19,323 bases of DNA from Actinomycetospora sp. (lineage in GTDB: Bacteria; Actinomycetota; Actinomycetes; Mycobacteriales; Pseudonocardiaceae), in the NCBI GenBank assembly GCA_025925615.1, contig JAICLN010000024.1, positions 1-19,323 of the forward strand. Direction: 5' to 3'. A model generated the notes under the pieces. That model saw nothing but the letters and a program-made list of their open reading frames with translations, made no database searches and was not told the DNA's origin. This document shows, one piece after another, positions 8,363 to 15,696 of the stretch. Each line of letters opens with the position of its first letter. Positions within the stretch are counted from its first letter, which is position 1. Position numbers and translations under genes: made by a program.

Positions 8363-8881
8363 GTGAGCGTCGAGGAGAGCACGCCCGAGTCCGGCCCCGG
8401 GGTCCAGGGCGCCGGCGGTGCTGCGGCGGCCTCGGCCAGCCCGGCCGGCTCGGCCACCGCGCCCGCCGCGGCCCCCGACCGACTCGGCCTCAAGGCCCAG
8501 CTGGTGCGGTTCGTCGCCATCGGCGTGGTCGCCGCCGCCGTGGACCTCGGCGTCTACCAGCTGCTGCTCCACTTCGGGGTGTGGGCGCCGCTGGCCAAGG
8601 GAGTCTCGTTCATCCTCGGCACGACGACGGCCTACCTGCTCAACCGCCGCTACACCTTCGCGTCGTCGAAGGGCGGGAGCAGCAAGTTCTTCGGCTTCGT
8701 GATCCTCTACGGCTCGACGTTCGTCGCGAACGTCGCCGTCGCCTCCCTGGTGCTCCACGTCATGGGCGCTCCGAGCGTCGGCACTCCGCCGATCCCGGGC
8801 GTCGTCTCCTGGTTCGTCGCCCAGGCGGTCGCCACGTCGATCAACTTCGTCGTGATGCGCACCGTGATCTTCAAGGACTGA
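8363..8881 (+). CDS. GtrA-family membrane protein
   Basis: 172-aa GtrA/DPMS-type small membrane protein. After a low-complexity Ala/Gly/Pro N-terminus (1-40) come four predicted membrane segments (about 48-70, 76-94, 109-133, 148-168), with the family signatures NRRYTF (94-99) and a terminal NFVVMRTVIF. The mycobacterial counterpart Rv3789 lies beside dprE1 and was proposed first as a decaprenyl-phosphoryl-arabinose flippase and later as an anchor recruiting AftA. Which role applies here cannot be read from the sequence. In-frame GTGs occur at 8324, 8357 and 8363. I favour 8363 because TACCCT ends 8 nt before it, the spacing seen at other genes here. It stands alone on the plus strand, divergent from emb2 and convergent with emb1. 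Confidence 0.85.
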   Translation: MSVEESTPESGPGVQGAGGAAAASASPAGSATAPAAAPDRLGLKAQLVRFVAIGVVAAAVDLGVYQLLLHFGVWAPLAKGVSFILGTTTAYLLNRRYTFASSKGGSSKFFGFVILYGSTFVANVAVASLVLHVMGAPSVGTPPIPGVVSWFVAQAVATSINFVVMRTVIFKD

Positions 8882-8890
8882 CGCGGGCCC

Positions 8891-8950
8891 GTTCTGAGCG
8901 AAGGGCCCCTTCGGTCGGCTAGATCGACGAGGGGCGCCCTTCCTCGGAAC
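8891..8950. terminator. Imperfect terminator-like hairpin after gtrA
   Basis: Inverted repeat beginning 10 nt after the gtrA stop: GTTCTGAG pairs with CTCGGAAC (one G-T wobble), then AAGGGC with GCCCTT, around a short loop GCTAGA. There is no T-tract, which is common for actinobacterial terminators. Its left arm shares 22 identical bases with the left arm of the perfect hairpin at 9336-9382. Confidence 0.55.
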
Positions 8951-8965
8951 GTCGGGCGGCGGAGC

Positions 8966-9157
8966 TCCCCGACGAGGGGCACACCACGCATGCCCGCGTG
9001 ACCCTGGGTCGGCCTGACGTGCCCCTGATCACCCGCCGGTCGCGGCGCTTCCCGACGACGGGCACGCCAGGCATGCGAACGCTGCCGTCGGCCGGCCTCA
9101 CGTGCCCCTGATCACCCGCCGCTCGCGGCGCTTCCCGACGACGGGCACACCGGGCAT
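8966..9157. repeat. ~83-nt tandem repeat, two full and one partial copy
   Basis: Blocks 9017-9074 and 9100-9157 agree at 55 of 58 positions with a period of 83. The tail of the block (CCCGACGA-GGGCAC-CCA-GCATGC) recurs with a few changes at 8966-8992, 84 nt upstream of its equivalent. Each full copy starts with GTGCCC and has GGGCAC near its end, with an inner CGCCG/CGGCG pair, so each can fold back on itself. Confidence 0.8.
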
Positions 9158-9180
9158 CGTCGGCGCGGCCCAGGAGCGTC

Positions 9181-9224
9181 GAGTGGACTCCCAGGGCTCC
9201 CGGCGCAGCCCTCGGAGTCCACTC
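9181..9224. repeat. 44-nt hairpin repeat, copy 1
   Basis: GAGTGGACTCC pairs perfectly with GGAGTCCACTC. After one C-C mismatch, AGGGCT pairs with AGCCCT around the loop CCCGGCGC. Seventeen of 18 stem positions pair. Same length, loop and outer bases as the copy 72 nt downstream. Confidence 0.85.
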
Positions 9225-9252
9225 GGCCGCCACCGTGGCCGGCCACCTCGGC

Positions 9253-9296
9253 GAGTGGACCCCCACGGCTCCCGGCGCAGCCCTCGAAGTCCACTC
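9253..9296. repeat. 44-nt hairpin repeat, copy 2 (degenerate stem)
   Basis: Same ends (GAGTGGAC / GTCCACTC) and identical central GGCT-CCCGGCGC-AGCC as copy 1, but the middle of the stem carries mismatches. The loop and outer arms are conserved while the mid-stem has drifted. Confidence 0.8.
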
Positions 9297-9335
9297 GGCG
9301 ACATCGGCCGCAGCGGGAACGTCCACCCCGCACGA

Positions 9336-9382
9336 GCGAAGGGCCCCTTCGGTCGACCAGATCGACCGAAGGGGCCCTTCGC
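9336..9382. terminator. Perfect 21-bp hairpin, probable bidirectional terminator
   Basis: Arms 9336-9356 and 9362-9382 are exact reverse complements around the 5-nt loop CCAGA. It lies 17 nt beyond the emb1 stop, in the right place to end the wzm-wzt-glfT1-emb1 transcript and to stop read-through from gtrA. There is no T-tract. Confidence 0.75.
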
Positions 9383-9399
9383 CCAGAACCACCCGAAGA

Positions 9400-12300
9400 T
9401 CAGCGCTCCGGCGACGGGATACCGGGCGGCGGGTCACCGATCTCGCCGTCCCCGTGCAGGCCCCACACCGTCTTCTCGCCCTGCACGACGTCGGGCGCGA
9501 CCGTGTTCGGCGCGTAGGGCTCGAGGCGCTCGATGCGGCCCCAGTCCAGGTTCGGCTCGCCCTGCAGGTAGGACGGCACGTCCTGCTGCTTCTCCAGGAG
9601 CTCGATCCACCCCATCGGCCCGCCCGCGGACGGCTGGGACCACGTCTCGCCGCCGATCCGGAACTGCGAGGCGTCGGCGATGAGCCGGTAGGTCGGCACC
9701 TCGGCAATGCCGTTCCGCACGTCGAACGGCTTCAGGCACGGCGACGCGAACTGCACCGGCCACTCGAGGTAGCCCGGCTGCGTCCCGACGGCCTGGGTGA
9801 ACGGCACCAGCTTCGGTCCGCGCATCGGGGCGAGCGCCATCCAGCCGTCGAGGCCCAGCGAGCGGTCCTGCGCGATCTCGCGGACCTCGTCGGCCTGCGC
9901 GCCCTTGCCCGTGGACAGGTTGACCTTGATCTCGCGCCACGGCGGCTCGCCGCCGGCTCCGTCGTCGATCTGGTCCTGGCCGAGGATCTGGATGCGGCCG
10001 TCGGGCAGGTGCTTGGCGTACTGGAGGAACAGGCTGTTCCCGCCGTTGAGCCGCCCCGCCACACTGATCACGAGCGGCGTCTGCCCGGAGCGCAGCGAGT
10101 CGTCCACCGAGGACCACGCGGTGCGCAGGACCCCGGTGTTGCGCCCGTCCTTGTCGAACGTGCCGATCGTCTGGCCGGCGAGGTCGTTGCGCAGCGTGTA
10201 CTCGTAGCCGGACAGGCCGGTGCCGCCGCCGGTGGGCGGGGTGGCGTCGTCGGCGTGGACGCCCTGGTTGAGCGGGTTCGGGTCGACGAGCTGCGCGAGC
10301 GGGCTCGAGGCCCCCACGGTGTTCGGCGGCAGCGGCGCCGGCTGCTGTCCGGGGGCCACCGGGGTCTGCGGCGCGATGGTGGGCAGCACGCCCGGCGGCG
10401 AGGGCGCGAGCCCGGTGAACGGCGGCGCGGCCGGCAGGACCCCGGCCGCGGGGCTGCCCTCGACACGGACCTGGTCGGCCAGCCCGCAGGACGTGGAGAA
10501 CGGGTGGCGCAGCACGTCCCCGCCGAGGGAGAAGCTGTCCCACTGCTTGTCGATGGCCTTGCTCATCGACGCCATCTCGAACAGCACCAGCAAGCCGCAG
10601 ACCACCGCGATCGGGGCGGACCCGACCCGCAGGGCCCGCGCCCGGCGCTCGACGGCGCTGGCCGAGCGCGATCCGCGCACCCGTTTCACCCGGACGAGCA
10701 GGGGAGCGAGGAACCGGCCGACGCGTCCGGAGGGCAGCCAGGATCCCGACGACGGGGGTCGTTCCTCCTGGATGCCGCGGATGTGCTCGATCGCGGCGAC
10801 GATCAGGAAGATCCCGGCGACGCCGAGGAGCAGCGTCGAGGCCTGGTGGTGGTCGTACGAGGGCGACTTGTCGTTCCAGGGCACGCCCCAGTTGTTGGTG
10901 TACCACCAGGTGTTGGGGCCGGTGAACGCCAGCGCCAGGGTCGCGAACACCGCGGCGAGGAAGAGCGAGCGGTTGCGGCGCGAGCGCAGCACGTCCGAGG
11001 AGGTCGCGAGCGCGGTGAGCGCCGCCATCCCGGAGCCCAGCGCGGCGAACGCCCCGAAGTGGTGGGTCCACTTCGTCGGGGTGAGCGCGAGGACGACGAA
11101 GCCGAGCAGTGTCGTGCCGATGAGCCGCTGCGACGGTCCCAGCGCCGCCCCGCGGATGCGGTCGCGCCGCAGCAGGACGACCAGGCACACGACGAGCCCG
11201 AGGATGAGCAGCAGCACCGGGGCGCGACGCTCCAACGAGCCGTCGGCCGAGACCGAGAACAGCGACTCGTACCGGACGACCTCCTGGTACCAGGTGTAGT
11301 TCGGCCCGATGAGGAACCGGACCCGGTTGGCCTCCATCACCGCCGCGTAGGTCTGGTCGGCGAAGATCGCGATGAGGACGATCAGGCCCGCGGCCATGAT
11401 CGGGGCGAGCACGGGCAGCCACCCGAGCCGGCGCACCCGCTCCTGGACCAGCCGGAAGAGTGGCCGTGCGGCGGCGAGGAAGGGCGCGACCGCCATCAGG
11501 CCGGTCGGCGTGGCCGCGAGCGCGAACGCCGCCGCGACCAGGCCCAGCGCGACGGGGGCCAGCCGCCGGGTGGCGACCGCCCGCTCGACCGCGCAGAACG
11601 CCAGCAGCGCCGAGATGACGGCGACCGGCTCCGGGCGCAGCCCGTTGTTGAAGGGAAGCCAGAACATCAGGAAGACCATCGCGGCGGCCCAGCCGGCGGC
11701 CTTCGACGTCCGCACCTGCTGGCCGAGGCGGGGCAGCATCTCCCGCGAGATCAGCAGCCAGGACACGATGCCCATGAACACCGAGGGCACGCGCATCCAC
11801 AGGACGTTGTCGCTGACCTGGACCCAGACCGCATACAGCTCGTAGAACCAGCCGAACGGCGCCTCGGGGACGTTGAACCACCGGTAGTAGTTGCCGATGT
11901 AGCCGGCGCTCTCGCGGGCGCGGGCGATGCCGAGGATGTACCCGTCGTCGGAGGTCTGGGAGCCGATCACCGCCCAGATGGCGAGACCGGCCACGACGGC
12001 GGCGTCGCGGGCGTTCGGCTTCCACCACCGCCGGGGGGCCAGCCGCGGGGCGCGCCGTCCCGCCCGCATGTCGAGCCGGTGCAGCGCCCACACCGCGCCG
12101 AGGAAGCACAGCACGGCGAGGATGCCGGCGAGCGTCTTGAGCACGGTCGCCGTCGTCTGGAACCGGGTGTCGGGGACGACCTGGACGCTCGTGCCCGCCG
12201 TCGGGTCCTTCGTTGAGTCGAGGTCGGAGTAGATGCCGACGACCTGCGGGCGGAAGTCCCCGCCGAGGACGACGTCGGCGCCCGCACCGAGGTTGATGAC

Positions 12301-12837
12301 CGTCTGGGCGTAGTCCGAGGTGACCGTGACGTTGCAGGGCCCGGCCGGGACCGGCTCCTGCGCGGCCTGCTGACCGCGGTCGGTGAGCGTGAGCTCGCCG
12401 TTGTCGACGTAGAGCTGGAGCCCGACCTGGGCGCCGTTCGGGGAGAGCGGCGGCGTCGTGGACAGCAGCGTGGCGCGCTGCGCGGCGCGGCCGTCGAGGC
12501 TGCGCACCGCAGCGCACGGGATCGAGGCCGACATCGTCTGCGGGCGGAACTCGACCAGGGGCGCGTCGACCGAGCGGGTGCCCGTCGTCGGGCTCGGCCA
12601 CTGGATCGTCGCGGTGTCCTGCACGACGGGCAGGAACGGGAACACCAGCGCGAGGGCGGTGCCGAGCCCGCCGAGCAGGACCGCGAGCCACCGGGTGCGC
12701 CACAGCGCGCGGCGCTCGTCGGCCGGGCTCAGGTCGGCCGGGGCCGACGGACCGTGCGCGCCGTTCAGTGCGGCGCCGGTCGTCGTGTCCGGGTCCGCGG
12801 TGGCGGTGTTCGTCGCCTGGTTGCCTGACGTCAGCAC
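9400..12837 (-). CDS. Emb-family arabinosyltransferase (emb1, EmbC/EmbB-like)
   Basis: 1145-aa GT-C arabinosyltransferase, the longest of the three here. TM1 at about 50-70, periplasmic N-domain to about 230, multi-TM core about 233-760, C-terminal carbohydrate-binding domain from about 783. Canonical motifs are SDDGYILGIAR (Asp297/Asp298), YYRWFNVPEAPFGWFY (Glu325), FADQT (492-496) and TPTKWTHHFG (586-595). The C-terminal domain carries a Pro/Ala-rich insertion at about 800-870. Overall wording is nearest to mycobacterial EmbC/EmbB, so it should be catalytically active. The GTG start at 12835-12837 has AGGA eight bases upstream. It follows glfT1 by 73 nt on the same strand and is probably the last gene of the wzm-wzt-glfT1 transcript. 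Which mycobacterial Emb it corresponds to needs phylogeny. Confidence 0.93.
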   Translation of the reverse strand: MLTSGNQATNTATADPDTTTGAALNGAHGPSAPADLSPADERRALWRTRWLAVLLGGLGTALALVFPFLPVVQDTATIQWPSPTTGTRSVDAPLVEFRPQTMSASIPCAAVRSLDGRAAQRATLLSTTPPLSPNGAQVGLQLYVDNGELTLTDRGQQAAQEPVPAGPCNVTVTSDYAQTVINLGAGADVVLGGDFRPQVVGIYSDLDSTKDPTAGTSVQVVPDTRFQTTATVLKTLAGILAVLCFLGAVWALHRLDMRAGRRAPRLAPRRWWKPNARDAAVVAGLAIWAVIGSQTSDDGYILGIARARESAGYIGNYYRWFNVPEAPFGWFYELYAVWVQVSDNVLWMRVPSVFMGIVSWLLISREMLPRLGQQVRTSKAAGWAAAMVFLMFWLPFNNGLRPEPVAVISALLAFCAVERAVATRRLAPVALGLVAAAFALAATPTGLMAVAPFLAAARPLFRLVQERVRRLGWLPVLAPIMAAGLIVLIAIFADQTYAAVMEANRVRFLIGPNYTWYQEVVRYESLFSVSADGSLERRAPVLLLILGLVVCLVVLLRRDRIRGAALGPSQRLIGTTLLGFVVLALTPTKWTHHFGAFAALGSGMAALTALATSSDVLRSRRNRSLFLAAVFATLALAFTGPNTWWYTNNWGVPWNDKSPSYDHHQASTLLLGVAGIFLIVAAIEHIRGIQEERPPSSGSWLPSGRVGRFLAPLLVRVKRVRGSRSASAVERRARALRVGSAPIAVVCGLLVLFEMASMSKAIDKQWDSFSLGGDVLRHPFSTSCGLADQVRVEGSPAAGVLPAAPPFTGLAPSPPGVLPTIAPQTPVAPGQQPAPLPPNTVGASSPLAQLVDPNPLNQGVHADDATPPTGGGTGLSGYEYTLRNDLAGQTIGTFDKDGRNTGVLRTAWSSVDDSLRSGQTPLVISVAGRLNGGNSLFLQYAKHLPDGRIQILGQDQIDDGAGGEPPWREIKVNLSTGKGAQADEVREIAQDRSLGLDGWMALAPMRGPKLVPFTQAVGTQPGYLEWPVQFASPCLKPFDVRNGIAEVPTYRLIADASQFRIGGETWSQPSAGGPMGWIELLEKQQDVPSYLQGEPNLDWGRIERLEPYAPNTVAPDVVQGEKTVWGLHGDGEIGDPPPGIPSPER

Positions 12838-12910
12838 GTGGTGCGTCCTGGCATGGTCGGGATGACCTCCGTACTCGCCGGGGAGATCCTGTCGGGGAGG
12901 GGCATCCGCC

Positions 12911-13819
12911 TCATGGGCGGCGGAACCTCTCGCGTCGGCCCATCCGCACCAGCCGCAGCCACTCCCGCAACGCCGCGACGTCCCGGCGCTCGACGAGGAA
13001 GTACCAGCCGAAGCGCAGGTGCTCGATGGCGCCGAGCTTGCGCAGGCCGGGCTGGGCCAGCAGGTAGCCGCGGTTGCGGTAGGTGAAGTACCGCTTCGTG
13101 GCGTCGCCCGGGTCCTGGGCGTGCAGACGGCCGCCGAGCATCGGTTTGAACTCGTCGGAGCCGTCGGGGTGGACGTAGGCCGTCGTGAGGCACGTCCCGT
13201 AGGGAAGCCCCGAGCGCATGAGGCGCCGGTGCAGCTCCACCTCGTCCCCCCGGACGAACAGGCGGAGATCCGGGACGCCGACCACGTCCAGCGTCGAGGC
13301 CCGGAAGAGCGCGCCGTTGAACAGGTGCGCGATGCCGGGCATCAGCTCGCCGTCGCCGAACCCGTCCAGGTCGGCCCGCCGCCGGACCCACCGCACGCCC
13401 CGCCGCAGCGGGAACGCCAGCTTGCCCTGGTCGGCGGCGTCGGCGATGACGGGGGAGACCTCGGCGAGGTCGCGGCGCCGCGCCACCTCGAGCAGCGTCG
13501 CCAGCACGTGCTCGTCGGCGGGCCGCCCGTCGTCGTCGGCCATCCAGAGCCAGTCCGCGCCCTGGGCCAGCGCGGTCAGCATGCCCAGCGCGTAGCCGCC
13601 CGCGCCGCCCAGGTTGTGGCGCGACGGCAGGTAGGTCGTCGGCAGCCCGCACTCCTCGACGACCTCGCGGGTCGCCTCGTCCGGGCCGTTGTCGACGACG
13701 ACGAGGTGGTCCGGACGGCGGGTCTGCTTGGCCAGCACGGCCAGGCCGTCCGCGAGCAGCTCGGCGCGGTGGCGGGTGACGACGACCGCGTGGATGGTGT
13801 CGAGATCGGGGCCCGTCAC
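12911..13819 (-). CDS. glfT1: Galactofuranosyltransferase GlfT1
   Basis: GT2-family cytoplasmic enzyme that adds the first galactofuranose residues from UDP-Galf to the decaprenyl-diphosphate-GlcNAc-Rha linker, starting galactan synthesis. 302 aa, the same as mycobacterial GlfT1 (about 304). Landmarks: VVVTRHR at the N-terminus, VVDNG (41-45), SRHNLGGAGGYALGM, the metal-binding ADDDG (Asp95-97), FNGALFRASTLDVVGVPDLRLFVRGDEVE and GSDEFKPMLGGRLHAQ. The GTG start overlaps the wzt stop (GTGA) and has GGGGA nearby. The overlap with the exporter ATPase ties galactan initiation to export, as in M. tuberculosis. Confidence 0.95.
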   Translation of the reverse strand: MTGPDLDTIHAVVVTRHRAELLADGLAVLAKQTRRPDHLVVVDNGPDEATREVVEECGLPTTYLPSRHNLGGAGGYALGMLTALAQGADWLWMADDDGRPADEHVLATLLEVARRRDLAEVSPVIADAADQGKLAFPLRRGVRWVRRRADLDGFGDGELMPGIAHLFNGALFRASTLDVVGVPDLRLFVRGDEVELHRRLMRSGLPYGTCLTTAYVHPDGSDEFKPMLGGRLHAQDPGDATKRYFTYRNRGYLLAQPGLRKLGAIEHLRFGWYFLVERRDVAALREWLRLVRMGRRERFRRP

Positions 13820-14661
13820 GGCGTCCCCACGGTCTCGTCGGTCGGCTCACCGGGCCGGGCCCCGTCGACGGGCCCACGCTGCAGGTCGAGCCGGCGCATC
13901 GTCTCGGGGGAGAGCGACTCGAACAGGTCACGGCCCTTGTAGTGGCTGACCACCTCGCGCAGCGAGCCCTGCTCGCGGATCTCGCCGGTGTCCATCCAGA
14001 TCGCGGTGTCGCAGAGCTCGACGAGGAACTCGTCGGAGTGCGAGGCGAACACGAGCATCCCGGAGCGGCTGACGAGGTCGCGCAGGCGGTCGCGGGCCTT
14101 CTCGAGGAAGGCCGCGTCGACCGCGCCGATGCCCTCGTCGAGGATGAGGATCTCGGGGTCGATCGAGGTGACGACGCCGAGCGCGAGCCGCACCCGCATG
14201 CCCGTCGAGTAGGTGCGCAGCGGCATCGTCAGGTAGTCGCCGAGCTCGGTGAAGTCCGCGATCTCGTCGACGCGGCGCTCCATCTCCTTGCGCGTCATCC
14301 CGAGGAAGAGCCCGCGGATGAGGATGTTCTCCAGCCCGGAGATCTCCGGATCCATCCCGACGGCGAGGTCGAACACCGGGGCGACCCGGCCCTCGATCTT
14401 CGCGCGGCCCCGCGTGGGCTCGTAGATGCCCGCGAGCAGGCGCAGCAGCGTGGACTTGCCTGCGCCGTTGTGCCCGACGAGGCCGACCCGGTCGCCCTGG
14501 CGCAGGCTCAGGTCGATGTCGCGCAGGGCCTCCACGACGGGGACCTTCGCGTCGGTGATCCGTCCGCCCGCCCGTCCGAGGACGGACTTCTTCAGCGACC
14601 GGTTCTTGGCGTCGAAGATCGGGAAGTCGACGGAGGCGTTGTGGACGTCGATCGAGACCAT
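13816..14661 (-). CDS. wzt: Galactan export ABC transporter, ATPase subunit (Wzt/RfbE)
   Basis: ATP-binding subunit of the ABC exporter that flips lipid-linked galactan across the membrane, homologous to Rv3781. 281 aa, ABC2-type polysaccharide exporter family. Walker A GHNGAGKST (63-71), signature YSTGMRVRL (151-159), Walker B ILILDE (171-176) and switch His208 in ASHSD are all intact. There is no long C-terminal carbohydrate-recognition domain of the O-antigen Wzt type, as expected for the mycobacterial group. It starts 9 nt after the wzm stop and overlaps glfT1 by four bases. Confidence 0.95.
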   Translation of the reverse strand: MVSIDVHNASVDFPIFDAKNRSLKKSVLGRAGGRITDAKVPVVEALRDIDLSLRQGDRVGLVGHNGAGKSTLLRLLAGIYEPTRGRAKIEGRVAPVFDLAVGMDPEISGLENILIRGLFLGMTRKEMERRVDEIADFTELGDYLTMPLRTYSTGMRVRLALGVVTSIDPEILILDEGIGAVDAAFLEKARDRLRDLVSRSGMLVFASHSDEFLVELCDTAIWMDTGEIREQGSLREVVSHYKGRDLFESLSPETMRRLDLQRGPVDGARPGEPTDETVGTP

Positions 14662-14670
14662 CGGTTCAGC

Positions 14671-15639
14671 TCACACCCAGTAGGCGACGCGGGAGCGGTA
14701 GTTGCGCAGCGCGATCAGGGCCAGGGTCCAGCCGACCACGGTGATCACGCCGACGACGGCCCAGTGCGTCCAGCTCTGGACTCCCCCCACCAACGGCGCG
14801 CGGAAGATCTCGATGAAGTGGTAGAAGGGGTTGAGCTTCGCCAGCTGCTCCACCACGTACTTCGTGCTCCCCGGCGCGCCACCGGCCAGCAGGTCCGGCG
14901 TCCAGATGATCGGCGTCATCGTGAAGAACAGCTGCATGAAGCTGGAGACCACGGGCGGGATGTCGCGGAAGCGGGTGGCGACGATCCCGAAGAGCAGGGT
15001 CACCCACAGTCCGTTCGCGACGATGACGACGAACGCCGGGATCGCGAGCAGTGCCGTCCAGCTCAGACCGGGCGACAGGATCCCGGGCTGGCCGTTGGAG
15101 AGGTGCAGCACCATCCGGTACGGCTCGGAGATCTGCGGGAAGAAGATCGCGAGCACGATGATGTAGACGACCACGTTGTGGGCGAAGAAGAGGACCTGGC
15201 GCCACACCGTGCGGAACACGTAGATCATCAGCGGTGCCGGCAGGAACCGGATGAGGCCCTCGTTGGCGATGAAGGTCTCGGTCCCCTCCAGCACGCAGGC
15301 GCTGATGAAGTACCAGATCATGAAGCCGACGGTCACGTACGGCATGAAGGTGCCGATCGGCTGGCCGAACAGCTGGGAGTACAACCCGCCGAGCGCGGCC
15401 GCGGTCACCGCCATGCTGATGGTGATCCACAGCGGGCCGATGGTGGAGCGCCGGTAGCGCTGCTTGATGTCCTGCCAGCCGAGGTGGCCCCAGAGCTCGC
15501 GCTGCGCGATCGCCTGGCTGATGTCCTCGAACGCCCGCCGCCACGAGCGGGGCGACGGGGTGTCGAGGTCGGCGGCCGCCACGTCGCGGGGCCCCGACGG
15601 ATCGTCGGCGCCACGTCGCGCGAGTGCTGGGACGGCCAC
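14671..15639 (-). CDS. wzm: Galactan export ABC transporter, permease subunit (Wzm/RfbD)
   Basis: ABC-2 type membrane subunit pairing with the adjacent Wzt, homologous to Rv3783. 322 aa: a cytoplasmic N-terminus (about 1-65) containing the amphipathic LWGHLGWQDIKQRYRRSTIGPLWI stretch typical of Wzm proteins, then six hydrophobic segments to the C-terminus (NYRSRVAYWV). The GTG start at 15637-15639 lies 8 nt after TACGCT on the minus strand, so this is probably the first, leaderless gene of the wzm-wzt-glfT1-emb1 operon and can be transcribed independently of bpa. Confidence 0.94.
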   Translation of the reverse strand: MAVPALARRGADDPSGPRDVAAADLDTPSPRSWRRAFEDISQAIAQRELWGHLGWQDIKQRYRRSTIGPLWITISMAVTAAALGGLYSQLFGQPIGTFMPYVTVGFMIWYFISACVLEGTETFIANEGLIRFLPAPLMIYVFRTVWRQVLFFAHNVVVYIIVLAIFFPQISEPYRMVLHLSNGQPGILSPGLSWTALLAIPAFVVIVANGLWVTLLFGIVATRFRDIPPVVSSFMQLFFTMTPIIWTPDLLAGGAPGSTKYVVEQLAKLNPFYHFIEIFRAPLVGGVQSWTHWAVVGVITVVGWTLALIALRNYRSRVAYWV

Positions 15640-15647
15640 GGCCAGTG

Positions 15648-15653
15648 AGCGTA
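15648..15653 (-). promoter_or_regulatory. -10 element of the wzm operon (leaderless)
   Basis: TACGCT on the minus strand, then 8 nt, then the wzm GTG. It lies in the 57-nt gap after the bpa stop. Confidence 0.5.
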
Positions 15654-15696
15654 CTTGGCGGGGCGAGCGGAGCGACGGGGCAGGGGAGCGCGCCGC

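Larger units (their letters stand above)
8882..9399. other. Repeat-rich convergent intergenic spacer without genes
   Basis: 518 nt between the stop of gtrA and the stop of emb1. Short open frames exist on both strands, but they are assembled from the repeats and have no family likeness or ribosome site. Contents in order: imperfect hairpin (8891-8950), one partial and two full copies of an ~83-nt tandem repeat (8966-9157), twin 44-nt hairpins (9181-9224, 9253-9296), and a perfect 21-bp hairpin (9336-9382). Confidence 0.85.

Noticed and set aside
5107..8520. Upstream extension of the emb3 frame giving a protein of over 2,000 residues
   Set aside because: The extension lies wholly inside emb2 in another frame and has no family pattern. 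The GTG at 5106, overlapping the emb2 stop, gives a normal Emb N-terminus.
8966..9296. CRISPR-like array
   Set aside because: Only two to three repeat copies, repeats longer than the intervening sequence, two different repeat families side by side, and no cas genes.
9098..9333. Small overlapping open frames in the gtrA/emb1 spacer (for example MPGVPVVGKRR...)
   Set aside because: They are translations of the tandem repeat and hairpins; the repeated peptide simply mirrors repeated DNA. No ribosome sites.
12906..12920. Small CCGCC/GGCGG hairpin at the glfT1 stop as a terminator before emb1
   Set aside because: A five-pair stem in 70%+ GC DNA is expected by chance; not enough to split the operon.
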